A DNA stretch of 64,000 bases from Nansenia antarctica (lineage: Eukaryota; Chordata; Actinopteri; Argentiniformes; Microstomatidae): contig OZ022347.1 in the NCBI GenBank assembly GCA_963989245.1, positions 243,544-307,543 of the forward strand. Reading direction: 5' to 3'. Below are positions 42,877 to 53,549 of this stretch, piece after piece. Within the stretch, counting starts at the first letter, position 1, and every line of letters begins with the position of its first letter. The notes below the pieces were generated by a model. It did no database searches, had not been told where the DNA came from, and saw nothing but the letters and a program-made list of their open reading frames with translations. The position numbers were made by a program, and so were the translations under genes.

Positions 42877-43800
42877 ACTGTAAGTATGTTTAATAGAGTG
42901 TAAGTATGTTTAATAGAGTGTTTTTTATAGTGCTGACAGTCATTGAACTTTACTTAATTTGAACGTAGCATGCGATATGCGATATCCATCAGTTCCATAT
43001 TTGGAGGTAATGACAGATGTATGTCAGAGCAGTATTTCAGTATTTGCATATGTTCTGTATATGTAAGCGTGTGCTGCGGCAGGCCTGGAGGGTGATAGAG
43101 CATTGAGTTGAAGTTAGTTGAAGACCTTTGTAATCTGCTCCGTTTTGATTTAAGAGACCCTTAAGCGAGGGTGTGCATAATGTTTAGGGACCTGGAACAC
43201 ACTGTGACAGAGTACCCACCTTTTCTTTCTGGGCTACATACTTTCCAGACGGGGGGGATGGGGGGGACGGGACCTTCAACATGTGCCTTCAGACGGGGGG
43301 GGGACGACCTTCAACATGTGCCTTCAGACGGGGGGGAAAGAAATCTCAGAATTCCTGTTGTGAGTCAGGGGGGGGCTGACAGTTTAATCCTCTGGTCGTC
43401 ATTCAGCGGTGACTCAGCACGCGGGCATCCTCACCCTGTGGAGGAGAGGAACTCTTCTCTGATCCCAAACTCATTTGCATGTACAGCGAGATACGGAGAT
43501 ACGCCGCCGAAATAGACACGAGCGCTCTCTCGGCCTGGAATATACTTGAGCTGGAGGAGGCCAACCAGAAGAACACATCACGCAGGCACATTAGAATGTG
43601 CAAGCATGTTTTATCTCCCTGTATTAAGAACATGCAGAGGCTGGATTCTGCCATACCCAATAATAGTGTTTATTTTCCTTCACCTTACGTAAGCAACTAA
43701 GACTTTTGATACGATAGCATAGGACATTGGATCACATTTGACATTATCTTTTTTAGATTTCTGTGCAATTACTGATAGTATGATTAGTAGTGATTAGTGA
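42877..43800. other. 20-bp array remainder, then unique DNA with G-rich repeats
   Basis: 42877-42925 continues the 20-bp units split by the LINE. At 43240-43345 CCTTCAACATGTGCCTTCAG and ACGGGGGGG recur two to three times. An ORF at 43479-43700 has no recognisable domain or splice sites. Confidence 0.6.
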
Positions 43801-43806
43801 TAGTAG

Positions 43807-43810
<4 letters not shown>

Positions 43811-43884
<74 letters not shown>
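43811..43884 (+). repeat. (GT)n microsatellite
   Basis: About 37 units. Confidence 0.97.
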
Positions 43885-43886
<2 letters not shown>

Positions 43887-44002
43887 AGTTGGGTCTTGTC
43901 CCATTAAACACACAATCCTACATTTAATTTTTGGCATTATCTCAGACTATTTAGGGGACTGCCTTTGGCACAAGAGTAGTCTATGGGGCAGGAGAAATTC
44001 TA

Positions 44003-44595
44003 ATAATAATAATAATAACTTTATTTGTATAGCACTTTTCCTGCAAATGTTTTACTCTTGACTTGAACAAAGGCCTATGTGCTGAGGTTGCATCCCGAAT
44101 GTAAACTGAGAGTGCAGCCTCACCAAATCTCTTCTTTTGTACATGTGGTACACAGAGAAAACCAGCATCAGAAGACCTGAGAGCTCTATTGGGCTGATAT
44201 GCTAGCAGAACACCTGAGAGCTCTATTGGGCTGATATGCTAGCAGAAGACCTGAGAGCTCTATTGGGCTGATATGCTAGCAGAAGACCTGAGAGCTCTAT
44301 TGGGCTGATATGCTAGCAGAAGACCTGAGAGCTCTATTGGGCTGAGTAGTGGTGCTGGGTAGTGGTGGTCTAGTGGATAGTGAGTTGGACTTGTGATCGG
44401 AAGGTTGTGAGTTCAAATCCCACCTGAAACCACACCACTACTAGTGTGCCCTTGAGTAAGGCACTTAGCCCTCAGTTACTCCAGGGGGAATGTCCCTGTA
44501 ATTCGTAATTGTAAATCGCTTTGGATTAAAAGCGTCTGCTAAATGGCAAAAAATATGCTAGCAGAAGCTCTATTGGGCTGATACGCTAATCCATG
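44003..44595 (-). mobile_element. L2-like LINE 3' end, copy 4, split by SINE-B
   Basis: (AAT)n, TTTATTTGTATAGCACTTTT, a shortened C-terminal block (part of the coding end is deleted near 44095-44110) and about five 37-bp units to 44345. After the SINE at 44349-44548 the array resumes with ATATGCTAGCAGAAGC and CTCTATTGGGCTGATA. Confidence 0.88.
44349..44548 (+). mobile_element. SINE-B inserted in the L2 37-bp array
   Basis: Head GTGGTGGTCTAGTGGATAGT, box B-like GAGTTCAAATCCCACC, body TTACTCCAGGGGGAATGTCC, tail GCTTTGGATTAAAAGCGTCT ending GCTAAATGGC. Confidence 0.88.
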
Positions 44596-44599
44596 GTTC

Positions 44600-45454
44600 A
44601 GAGTTCTGTAATAGCCGGTACAAACTTCAGATGACTTTAGCCATCGCTAATGACAAGACAAACAAAGTTCAATATTTGTGGCCAAATCCAAAACTATGGG
44701 GCCAAACTAGAGATGCTCAGCTTTAATTCAATGGGGTTTATTCAGATTGGGTTCACCATTTAGAAAGTACAATATGTTTCAAACAAGCCCCATTTCAGGG
44801 CTTCAAAGGTATTGGAAAAAGTGATATAATGTCCAAATAAAGCACTCATGTTGAATATTTAGTCAATAATCCTTTTCATGTAATAACTGTCTGAAGTCTG
44901 AGACCCACCAGACACCAGGTATCTTCTCTGGTGATGCTCTGCCAGGCCTGTACTGTAACCATGGTGATGCTCTGCCTGGCCTGTACTGTAACCATGGTGA
45001 TGCCCTGCCTGGCCTGTACTGTAACCATGGTGATGCTCTGCCAGGCCATCATTTCAGGGTTAGGGTTCAGCTCGCCAAAACCACTAGAAGGCAGCACTTA
45101 GCATAATGGATCCGCTGAACTTTGCCGCCTGATGAATTACGTGAAGAGTAGCTTGTGAGTAGTTGTTTCAATTAGCAAAAACAACAAATGATTGTCTTGT
45201 CAAAGAAATTCAAAATGATGATGTCCTTGAATAAACCTTAGTTTAGAAAAAGCATGTCTTCATGGACACTTCCTAAAATGATGTTAGACATGGAATATGT
45301 GTGTCTGCAAAATGTAATATTATTAACTCATGTTGTTTTGCTCCAAACAAACGTAGATGTTGAGGACGAGCCTTTACGCATCATGTTTCATATTTCTCCC
45401 TATATGAAAACCTATCGCATATTTGTGACAGAAGGCACAAAAAAGGCTGAACAA
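44600..45454. other. Unique stretch with a 31-bp repeat (44931-45052)
   Basis: Four copies of GCCTGTACTGTAACCATGGT and GATGCTCTGCC. An ORF at 45254-45493 runs into the foldback element and is not supported as a gene. Confidence 0.7.
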
Positions 45455-45691
45455 GTCTGCAACCAATCAAAATGTTCAGACTTTTATTCATAAAAATTGG
45501 GATTACTCACATCGCAATGTTTTGGCTTGAGCGAGTGTGAGAAAAATGTAAATACACATTTAATTTACATTGTAAATACATTCGATGTTGTTGAAGATCA
45601 ATGACACACTCGCTAGCCAAGCCAAAACACTGCAGTGTAAGTTATCCCCAATTTTCTGAATAAAAGTCCGAACATTTGATCGGCTGCAGAC
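45455..45691. mobile_element. 237-bp foldback (MITE-like) element
   Basis: The arms of about 85 bp are inverted copies. Left: GTCTGCAACCAATCAAAATG, TTCAGACTTTTATTC, TTTTGGCTTGAGCGAGTGTG. Right: CACACTCGCTAGCCAAGCCA, GAATAAAAGTCCGAA, GATCGGCTGCAGAC. The loop is about 65 bp. No clear target duplication, so the superfamily is open. Confidence 0.85.
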
Positions 45692-46280
45692 CTCTTCCAC
45701 CAGCTGCTGTCACATTTAATGTCTCTAATGGTCAGTGAGGCTCGGCAGGGCAGCAAAGCTCAACACGACATCATTCACCTTTAGTCTTTAATCTGGCGAT
45801 ATCTCCAGATAAAAATTGGAAGAGCAGTTCAGATGGCTGAGATTCTGAACCTTTTGACCTGCTAATGTCAACAAGGGCTTGGTGTTCTGTCACTAAGTGT
45901 CATATTAAAAACCTTTAATGTATTATTTGGCCCCAGGGGAAAATATAAATACCACAATCCAATGAGTTAACCCCTCACCAATGAGTTAACTAACCTAACC
46001 CTCAGGCCTCACGTCCATTTGAGGACAGCTGATAAACAAACGACGCTCTTCAAAGAGACGCTGATGGACCTCACAGAGAACCGCTAGCCCAGTGTCCAGA
46101 GGTGAGCTCTCCAGTCAGGGTGACCCCCTCACCCGCCTCACCTCCTCCACCATAAATGTGACATTCCCACTTCCCTGATACAGTCCAGTGTCTTGTTTTG
46201 TGCTACACTTCTCACCACACCACAGCTCTTTGGAATGAGGAGGCGGAGAGGCCAGAGTCATTGGGGGAATGCAGTATACA
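45692..46280. other. Unique stretch, no feature recognised
   Basis: Moderate GC content and no repeat or exon signature that I can support. Confidence 0.5.
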
Positions 46281-46282
46281 AA

Positions 46283-46414
46283 TCCCTCTGAACAAAGCTA
46301 ATGTGCTAATGGTAATCCCTCTGAACAAAGCTAATGTGCTAATGGTAATCCCTCTGAACAAAGCTAATGTGCTAATGGTAATCCCTCTGAACAAAGCTAA
46401 TGTGCTAATGGTAA
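46283..46414 (+). repeat. 33-bp tandem repeat (4 units)
   Basis: The unit contains ATCCCTCTGAACAAAGCTAA and TGTGCTAATGGTA. Units are identical, implying recent expansion. Confidence 0.95.
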
Positions 46415-46752
46415 TTGTTGTTTTGTTTTCGCCCAGTGCACGCAGGGATTAAAGTTCCTGCTGAACTCATTATTGTTTTTACAAAACACTGAAAAAACCG
46501 ACAGTGGATTCCCACAAAACTGACTTGAAAACACGGATGATTTTATTTCCCTGCTCTCTTAATAAAATAAATGAAAATGTTTTGAGATGAGAGAATTGTT
46601 TTTAAATGTCAAATTCTGATAAATGACATTTCTGAAATAAATGTAATACATTTTCAAATCGGTTTTATACAGAACCTCGAATTAGGTGACCCTGAATCAT
46701 ATAGTTACATATTAGGCCTGCATCCAACAGTAGCACAGTATTGTCAGCATGT

Positions 46753-46794
46753 AGTAATAATAATAATAATAATAACAATAATAATAATAATAAC

Positions 46795-46826
<32 letters not shown>

Positions 46827-47890
46827 TAATAATAACAATAATAATAATAATAATAATAATGATTCATTGTATTTATATAGCTCTTTTCCCAGGGCTCAAA
46901 GATGCTGACAATATGGTAAAAACAGAAAACACAGAAACAACAAGCAACAGATAACATGAGCACATAGAACACAGAGTTAACAACAGATAACATGAACACA
47001 TAGAACACAGAGGTAACAACAGATAACATGACACATAGAACACAGAGTTAACAACAGATAACATGAGCACATAGAACACAGAGTTAACAACAGATAACAT
47101 GACACATAGAACACAGAGTTAACAACAGATAACATGAGCACATAGAACACAGAGGTAACAACAGATAACATGAGCACATAGAACACAGAGTTAACAACAG
47201 AGAACATGAGCACATAGAACACAGAGGTAACAACAGATAACATGACACATAGAACACAGAGTTAACAACAGATAACATGAGCACATAGAACACAGAGTTA
47301 ACAACAGATAACATGACACATAGAACACAGGGTTAACAACAGATAACATGACACATAGAACACAGAGTTAACAACAGATAACATGACACATAGAACACAG
47401 AGTTAACAACAGATAACATGACACATAGAACACAGAGTTAACAACAGATAACATGACACATAGAACACAGAGTTAACAACAGAGAACATGAGCACATAGA
47501 ACACAGAGTTAACAACAGATAACATGACACATAGAACACAGAGTTAACAACAGATAACATGAGCACATAGAACACAGAGTTAACAACAGATAACATGAAC
47601 ACAGAACACAGAGTTAACGAACAGGCACAGGGAACAATTAACACAGCAATGTCCAGCGGGGGAGGGGGTGGCAGGGTTAGGGGAGATGGTTAGGGGTAGG
47701 GGAGGTTGTATGCATGTCCAGGGGGGGAGGGGGGTGGCAGGGTTAGGGGAGATGGTTAGGGGTAGGGGAGGTTGTATGCGTGGGAGAACAGGTAGGTTTT
47801 GAGGTGGGATTTAAAAGTGGAGAGTGAGGGTGAGTCTCTGAGTGGTTGAGGGAGAGAGTTCCAGAGGCGGGGTGCAGCTCGTGAAAAAGC
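46753..47890 (-). mobile_element. LINE 3' end with ~20 units of the 35-bp array
   Basis: (AAT/AAC)n 46753-46860, TTTATATAGCTCTTTTCCCA, then the array 46960-47620. A duplicated G-rich stretch follows (GTCCAG with GGGGGAGGGG, twice, at 47650-47770). Minus-strand coding EAFSRAAPRLWNSLPQPLRD and FKSHLKTYLF lies at 47790-47895. The sequence to 48060 continues the ORF upstream. Confidence 0.88.
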
Positions 47891-48141
47891 CTCTGAGTTT
47901 GGAGGGAGGGACAGGTTTACCTGAGTGCACCTGTCAAGACACCATAAACAGATCTGATCGTGAGAGTGGTTCCCTATTTTTGTCAATATAGCAAAAACCA
48001 ACTCATCAAAACCTGCACTACAATCTAACAGGAGCCTATGCCAATGCGCACCACTACACAAAGTGATCGCATAGGCTTTAGGAGTAGCCTAACCAAGTGT
48101 GATATCTAGACCACCAGAAAGTTGCTATCGGTATATTAAGG

Positions 48142-48600
48142 AGTGAGTCAACATCCTCAGGAAGATCTGGAGCTCCAAAAAAACATCTCAATTGATACTA
48201 AACTACACATCTAAACTACGCATGTAAACTACGCATGTAAACTACGCATCTAAACTACGCATCTAAACTACGCATCTAAACTACGCATCCTCAACTCCAA
48301 CGTGAAGCAGGTGATGCTGTACGGATGTCCAGAAACATGTTGACATCAACAGAACAAACAACACCAACCCTAACCCTAACCCTAACACCAACCAGACAAC
48401 AAACATTCTTCAACAAACTGCCTCAGGAGGTTCCTGAATATCTGGGCGGAGGGAACGGGTCAGGAATGTGGAGCCGTGTGAGAGAACTGGACAGGATCCC
48501 ACAGATCCCACTGACCTACAGATCCTGAGAGTGTGGAAGTGGAGGTGGATAGGACATGCCCTCAGGAACCCAGCCACCCTCATCAACCAACCAGGAACCC
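48142..48600 (+). pseudogene. RTE-like LINE C-terminal relic with several expansions
   Basis: Shifting frames give ILRKIWSSKKTSQL, ILNSNVKQVMLYG, NCLRRFLNIWAEG and WKWRWIGHALRNP, the conserved end of RTE-like ORFs. The end of this block (ALKWNPQGER) is found only at 52339-52372, because expansions and a 3.5-kb LINE insertion separate them. Within it, TAAACTACGCATC is repeated (48200-48292), and CCTAAC units (48366-48388) replace part of the coding sequence. Confidence 0.75.
48200..48292 (+). repeat. 13-bp array in the RTE-like relic
   Basis: About seven units of TAAACTACGCATC or its GTG variant, at the point where the protein reads T-K-L-R-I-L-N. Confidence 0.9.
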
Positions 48601-48619
48601 AGCCACCCTCATCAACCAA
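48566..48619 (+). repeat. 29-bp array, left part (split by L2)
   Basis: Two units of AGGAACCCAGCCACCCTCAT and CAACCAACC. The rest of the array is at 52119-52336. Confidence 0.9.
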
Positions 48620-48830
48620 AATCTATGGATTTTATCCAACATGTCAATGAACCCACTCACAATCATGGCCATACCCTTGATCTTGTGATTACAAAGGGTC
48701 TCGATGTCTCAATATCAGGTATCAGCGACCTGGCCCTCTCTGACCATTTCTGTATTTTCTTTACCATTGTAACACATAAAGCTGAAGCAATGCTGAACGT
48801 GTTGTTAAAAAACGTTATCTTACCCCTGCA

Positions 48831-49676
48831 GTGGCTGAGAATTTCAAAGCTTTAATGAACAGTAATCACACAACTCCCACGTTATATGAAAACGACTTAG
48901 TAATTACCTTTAACAATAAAGTAAAAATGGCCCTAGACTCCCTGGCACCTACCAAACTAAAAAAGGTTGGAGCCAAGAGGAGAGCACCATGGCGTAACAG
49001 TGAAATAAATCTCCTTAAGAGAACATGTAGGAAAGCTGAGCGCAGATGGAGAAAGAGCAAATTACAGGTTGATCAGAATATTTTTAAAGAACATCTATCT
49101 GCCTTTAACTTGGCAATGCGAAATGCTAGGAAAAATCACTTCTCAAATATAATATCTACAAACAAGAATAACCCCAGGGTCTTGTTCTCGACAATTGATT
49201 GCCTTGTAAACCCTGCTCCTAGGACTCTAGACGGCGCAGCCTCTGTCACCAAATGCGAGGAATTTGCAGCCCACTTAAGGGATAAGATAACAAATATTAG
49301 AATGTGTATTACTCAGGAAAGACTAGGTTTGTGTAACACTGTAGATCCGTCACCACAGAACATGACTATGAGCATGTTCACCATGATTAGTACTGAAACA
49401 TTAGGTAAAATTGTGTCACAGCTTAAACCGTCTACGAGTCCTCTTGACCCTATTCCTACCACCTTTTTTAAGGACATTTTTGAATCTGTGTCTGATGACA
49501 TACTAGGCATTGTAAATCACTCCCTACTTAAAGGGATATTTCCAGCGGCGCTTAAAACTGCCCTGGTTAGACCCACCCTGAAGAAAAGTAACCTAGATCC
49601 TTCTGATCCAAAAAACTGTAGACCAATATCCAAACTCTCGATTCTTGTACTCTTAGACTTAAGGGGTCCATTTTAG
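48831..49676 (+). pseudogene. L2 ORF2 linker and N-terminal RT part
   Basis: 281 open codons between the endonuclease and RT domains, rich in Lys/Arg (KRTCRKAERRWRKSK). It ends where the RT deletion joins NCRPISK directly to LDLRGPF in the wrong frame. The loss of motif A, with its catalytic Asp, makes the copy inactive even though YADD remains at about 49757. Confidence 0.82.
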
Positions 49677-50357
49677 GACCGTTGCTTTTTAGCCTATACA
49701 TGCTACCCCTCAGTTCTGTTATCAAGAGGTATAGCGTTAACTACCACAGCTATGCTGACGACACTCAGCTTTACATCTCAGTAACTCCCAACGACTACAA
49801 GATGATCGACCACCTGATAGATTGTATTGCTGATATTAATATTTGGATGACACAACATTTTCTCCAACTCAATCAAGAAAAAACAGAGGTATTGATCATT
49901 GGCGAGAAAACTGGGAGAGAGAAATTATCTGCACACTTGAAAACACTAGCTCTTAACACTGTGTCAGGCTAGGAATCTTGGTGTCATAATTGACCCAAAT
50001 CTAAATTTTGAAACTCATATTAATAATACTATTAAAACATCCTTCTACCATTTAAGAAACATCACTAAGGTACAATCATTTCTCTCCCAGGCAGACACAG
50101 AAAAATTAATGCATGCGTTTGTTACTAGTAGGCTAGAATACTGTAATGCTCTCCTGACAGGTCTCCCCAAAAAAATGATTAATAGACTACAAATGGTTCA
50201 GAATGCTGCTGCTCGTGTCCTTACTAGGACCAAACGAAGAGTGCACATCACACCTGTCTTGAGATCACTACACTGGCTCCCTGTCAGTTATAGAATAGAC
50301 TTTAAGATCCTTTTACTAGTCTATAAATCACTCCACTGCGATGCGCCCAATTACATG

Positions 50358-51076
50358 GTCTTTGGTCTTGGTCTTTATCTTTATTGTCATTGATATAGTA
50401 CAGGTACCAAACAACGAAATTTGGGAGGGGGGGCTCCCCTGGTGCTAGGAAAGAAAAAAAAGAAAAAAAAACAAGAAGGGAAAGGAGCTGGTTTACATAA
50501 ATAAAGGCTATGTACACTATCCACTATACTATACTCTACAAATAAAACACTGTGCTGTACTCTATGCTATGCTATACCTATTCTAACATTTCCTATTCTC
50601 TGCAACCTTATGTACCCTAGGGTTGTCATATTGCACATAGTGTTATTGCACATTCATTTAAAGTGTCGCAGTTTGCAGGCTTGAAATGTACACATTTGTG
50701 CCTCAGCACTACACCTGATTTTCAATCCAGCAGCTGCCATCAATCCGTCCAGACTGTCCAGGGCCCAGAACCTAGGTCTTTGCTGTGTTCAGGGCCTGGA
50801 TGGCCCTGGGGTAGAAGCTGAGCTTCAGTCTGTTTGTCCTTGCGAACATGGTCCTGTACCGCCTGTTCGAGGGCAGCCGAGCAAAGTGTTCGTACCCAGG
50901 GTGGGATGGGTCTCTGGAGATCTTGGAGGCCTTCCTGAGGCAGCGTGTGTTGTACAGCTCTTCCAGAGAGGGGAGGGGGGCGCCGGTGATCTTCTGGGCC
51001 GTTCTCACGACTCTCTGTAGCGCATTCCTCTCTGCGGCTGTGCAGCTGGAGAACCAGTTGCAGATGCAGTAGGTGG
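50358..51076 (-). mobile_element. CR1/Rex1-group LINE 3' end nested in the L2
   Basis: ACATG flanks it at 50353-50357 and 51077-51081. On the minus strand it encodes NALQRVVRTAQKITGAPLPS, RDPSHPGYEHFARLPSNRR and YPRAIQALNT, then a 3' UTR (AATTTCGTTGTTTGGTACC) and an AATAAAGATAAAGACC tail. Removing it joins the L2 coding on both sides in frame, which supports the borders. A sister tail is at 62180-62555. Confidence 0.9.
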
Positions 51077-52118
51077 ACATGCTCATAAGATACACACCAG
51101 CTAGACCCCTAAGGTCTAGTGGCACGGAACTTCTAATAGTGCCAGAGGCTAGGACTAAGAGATTTGGAGGATCAGCTTTTAGCATATATGCTCCTAGATT
51201 GTGGAACACCCTACCTGAGGGCTTGAGGTTGTCTAAAACTCAGGACATTTTTAAGCAAGACCTCAAAACCTACTTATCCAATGTCGCCTTTTGCTACTAA
51301 GGGGAGACATTGGACATTATAGAACTAGGATCACTAGGCCATTACACCATACTCGTGTTTTGAGATTTGTGTTGACAGGAAAAAGGACCTGGGTGCTGAT
51401 GAGGCACTGTCAGCTCCCAGTAGCACCTAGAGCAGTACTGGAATCGGTACCAGGATGTACCTGGACCACCATCAGGTTGTATTGCTGTCATCTTTATTGT
51501 GTTGTTGCATCATAACTGCGCTTAAGATTCTCTTTTGGCAGGACCTGTGCCCATGCTGGATGCAGAACGATGCAGATATAACACTAAATGTATGGACAGT
51601 GTGTACGCCGATAATATGCATGGAACTTTTCCTGGATACATGGTGTACAGGTTTTTCTCCCTTGCTTGCTTGCTTTGCGCCGGTGGTCCTTGGGCCTCCC
51701 CTTGGGGGCCCCCGGCTGCCCCGTGTGCTTGGTCTGTTCCGCCGCCGGGGCACCTGCTTGGCCGTCCTTGTGCGGGGCCTTTGTGGTCTGTGCTTGCTTG
51801 GCTGGGCCGGGTGTGCTGGTGGTGGGGCGGGCTGGGTGTGTGGGGCGGCGGGGGCTCCCCGGGGGGGGGGTGTGGGGGCCCACCGCTGGGTGCTGGTAGG
51901 CAAACTGGCTAGTAGTCGCTCTATGTGTAGAGGGCTGCAAGGGAATTTTCCTGGCTACATAGTGTACAGGTTTTTACTTTTGCCTGCTTGCGGCTCTGTC
52001 AGTATTGATTGATTGATTGATTGATTGACTGAGAATGTTCATTATGTGAAGCGCATTGAGTTGCATCTTGTAAGAAATGCGCTATACAAATAACATTTGA
52101 TTTGATTGATTTGATTTG

Positions 52119-52336
52119 AACCAACCAGGAACCCAGCCACCCTCATCAACCAACCAGGAACCCAGCCACCCTCATCAACCAACCAGGAACCCAGCCACCC
52201 TCATCAACCAACCAGGAACCCAGCCACCCTCATCAACCAACCAGGAACCCAGCCACCCTCATCAACCAACCAGGAACCCAGCCACCCTCATCAACCAACC
52301 AGGAACCCAGCCACCCTCATCAACCAACCAGCCCTA
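52119..52336 (+). repeat. 29-bp array, right part (~8 units)
   Basis: Units of AACCAACCAGGAACCCAGCC and ACCCTCATC. The unit comes from the RTE-like codons for RNPATLINQP. Confidence 0.95.
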
Positions 52337-52383
52337 AAGTGGAACCCCCAGGGGGAAAGACCTCCATCTCTTCAGGTTACACC
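52337..52383 (+). pseudogene. End of the RTE-like relic
   Basis: CCCTAAAGTGGAACCCCCAG reads ALKWNPQGER, the block that normally follows directly after RKP..N..RQ in RTE-like proteins. Confidence 0.65.
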
Positions 52384-52389
52384 TTAACT

Positions 52390-52675
52390 GCTCCTCCTGA
52401 GACATCTACTACCCCCCAGCACTGTGTCTCCTGAGACATCTACTACCCCCAGCACTGCGTCTCCTGAGACATCTACAACCCCCCAGCACTGTGTCTCCTG
52501 AGAAATCTACTACCCCCCAGCACTGTGTCTCCTGAGACATCTACTACCCCCCAGCACTGTGTCTCCTGAGACATCTACTACCCCCCAGCACTGCGTCTCC
52601 TGAGACAGCAGCTTTCCCCCTAGACTGTGTCTCCTAAGACATCTACTGCCCCCCTTTGTACTGTTTCTCCAATGT
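52390..52675 (+). repeat. ~33-bp minisatellite (~8 units)
   Basis: The unit contains GTCTCCTGAGACATCTACTA and CCCCCCAGCACT. The last two units are divergent. Confidence 0.93.
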
Positions 52676-52714
52676 CTATATATTAAAAAGATATATATCC
52701 TATATATCTCCTAT

Positions 52715-52818
52715 CACGGAGACTGCCAATGGCCCCGGGCCTGAGCTAGATTAATCTTCCTGCTACGACTGGTGAACTGATGATTCACTGGCTTAGTCAA
52801 ATGTATCGATTGTAAGTC
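52715..52818 (+). mobile_element. Solo LINE-B 3' end fragment
   Basis: CACGGAGACTGCCAATGGCC, CTTCCTGCTACGACTGGTGA, ATCGATTGTAAGTC: the inner part of the tail defined at 33.36 kb. Confidence 0.8.
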
Positions 52819-52824
52819 TGTTTG

Positions 52825-53040
52825 ATTGATAAAGATTGTTTATTTCCGTCATAGCACATGACAGCGTTTAGTTTCAATTACGCAAAATACGTTCAAGGTG
52901 AAGTTTTTTTACCCCAAAAATAAAATAAAGATTTTTTATAATAATAAAAATAATAATATTAAAAAGGCATATCAATTCATCTCTCATTAAAGCATTAAAG
53001 CATTAAAAACCTCGAAAATAATATGATATCATCAACATAT
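52825..53040. other. AT-rich stretch, possible LINE tail
   Basis: GATTGATAAAGATTGTTTAT and A-rich runs. No confident assignment. Confidence 0.3.
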
Positions 53041-53054
53041 CATGATCATAACGC

Positions 53055-53200
53055 TGGTTTTTAACGCATCTTTTTAATATTGCCTTTAAATTACTAAATA
53101 ATTAAGTTATGATTATATAATGATTGGAGCACTTTGAGCTGCAATGTTTGCAGGAAAAGCACTATACAAATAAAACGTTTTTATTATTATTATTATTACT
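53055..53200 (+). mobile_element. L2-like LINE 3' tail, copy 6 (no array)
   Basis: CATCTTTTTAATATTGCCTT, TATGATTATATAATGATTGG, GCAGGAAAAGCACTATACAA and ATTATT tail, as in copies 1 and 5. The coding part and repeat array are missing. Confidence 0.85.
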
Positions 53201-53342
53201 GCTGAACTGTGCAGAACCAACTGAAATCATTTTATGAAGACATTGGATTTGCTCTAAGTTAAGGTTTATCCAAGCACATCATTTTCACCAGACAATCATT
53301 TGAAAACGACTCCTAAGCTTCCCTTCCCATAACTCCTCAGGC

Positions 53343-53430
53343 CACAGAGTTGGTAAACAGACTATAACACACTGTGACGCTACGCCACAGAGTTGGTAAA
53401 CAGACTGGAACACACTGTGACGCTACGCCG
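53343..53430 (+). repeat. 45-bp tandem duplication
   Basis: CACAGAGTTGGTAAACAGAC and ACACACTGTGACGCTACGCC occur twice. Confidence 0.92.
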
Positions 53431-53549
53431 CGATGCTCAACGCTGCCTCCTGGTGATGGTTTAGTAGAGATGAACAACCTGAGATTAAACTCTCTAGTAC
53501 CGTCACGGTTCTCCTGCACTCCTCCCAAACCAGACTGGAAGTACAAGGT

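Larger units (their letters stand above)
48620..52118 (+). mobile_element. L2/Maui-like LINE, 3.5 kb, with nested insertion
   Basis: Six bases AACCAA flank it (48614-48619 and 52119-52124). It starts in the endonuclease domain (HGHTLDLVITKGLDV, ALSDHF), then RRAPWRNSEINLLKRTCRKA, LKPSTSPLDPIPTTFFK, then NCRPISKLSI. Next the RT motif A region is deleted, and coding resumes at KGSILGPLLFSLYMLPL, YADDTQLY, LNQEKTEVLII, LEYCNALLTGLP, LHWLPVSYRIDFKILLLVYK. After the nested element comes RYTPARPLRSSGTELLIVPE, APRLWNTLPEGLR and stop. The 3' UTR is GC-rich at 51660-51900 and ends in a (TTGAT)n-type tail. Confidence 0.9.

Noticed and set aside
43479..43700. 73-codon ORF (ALSAWNILELEEANQKNTSR)
   Set aside because: It looks protein-like by composition, but no splice sites, homology or repeat-free extension could be seen; left as unsupported.
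46712..47314. ORFs rich in Tyr or repeated SVVNSVFYV
   Set aside because: Trinucleotide and 35-bp repeats in a LINE tail.
51455..52012. 185-codon Gly/Cys/Leu-rich ORF at 51.5-52.0 kb
   Set aside because: It lies in the GC-rich 3' UTR of the L2 insertion, and competing frames are open equally.
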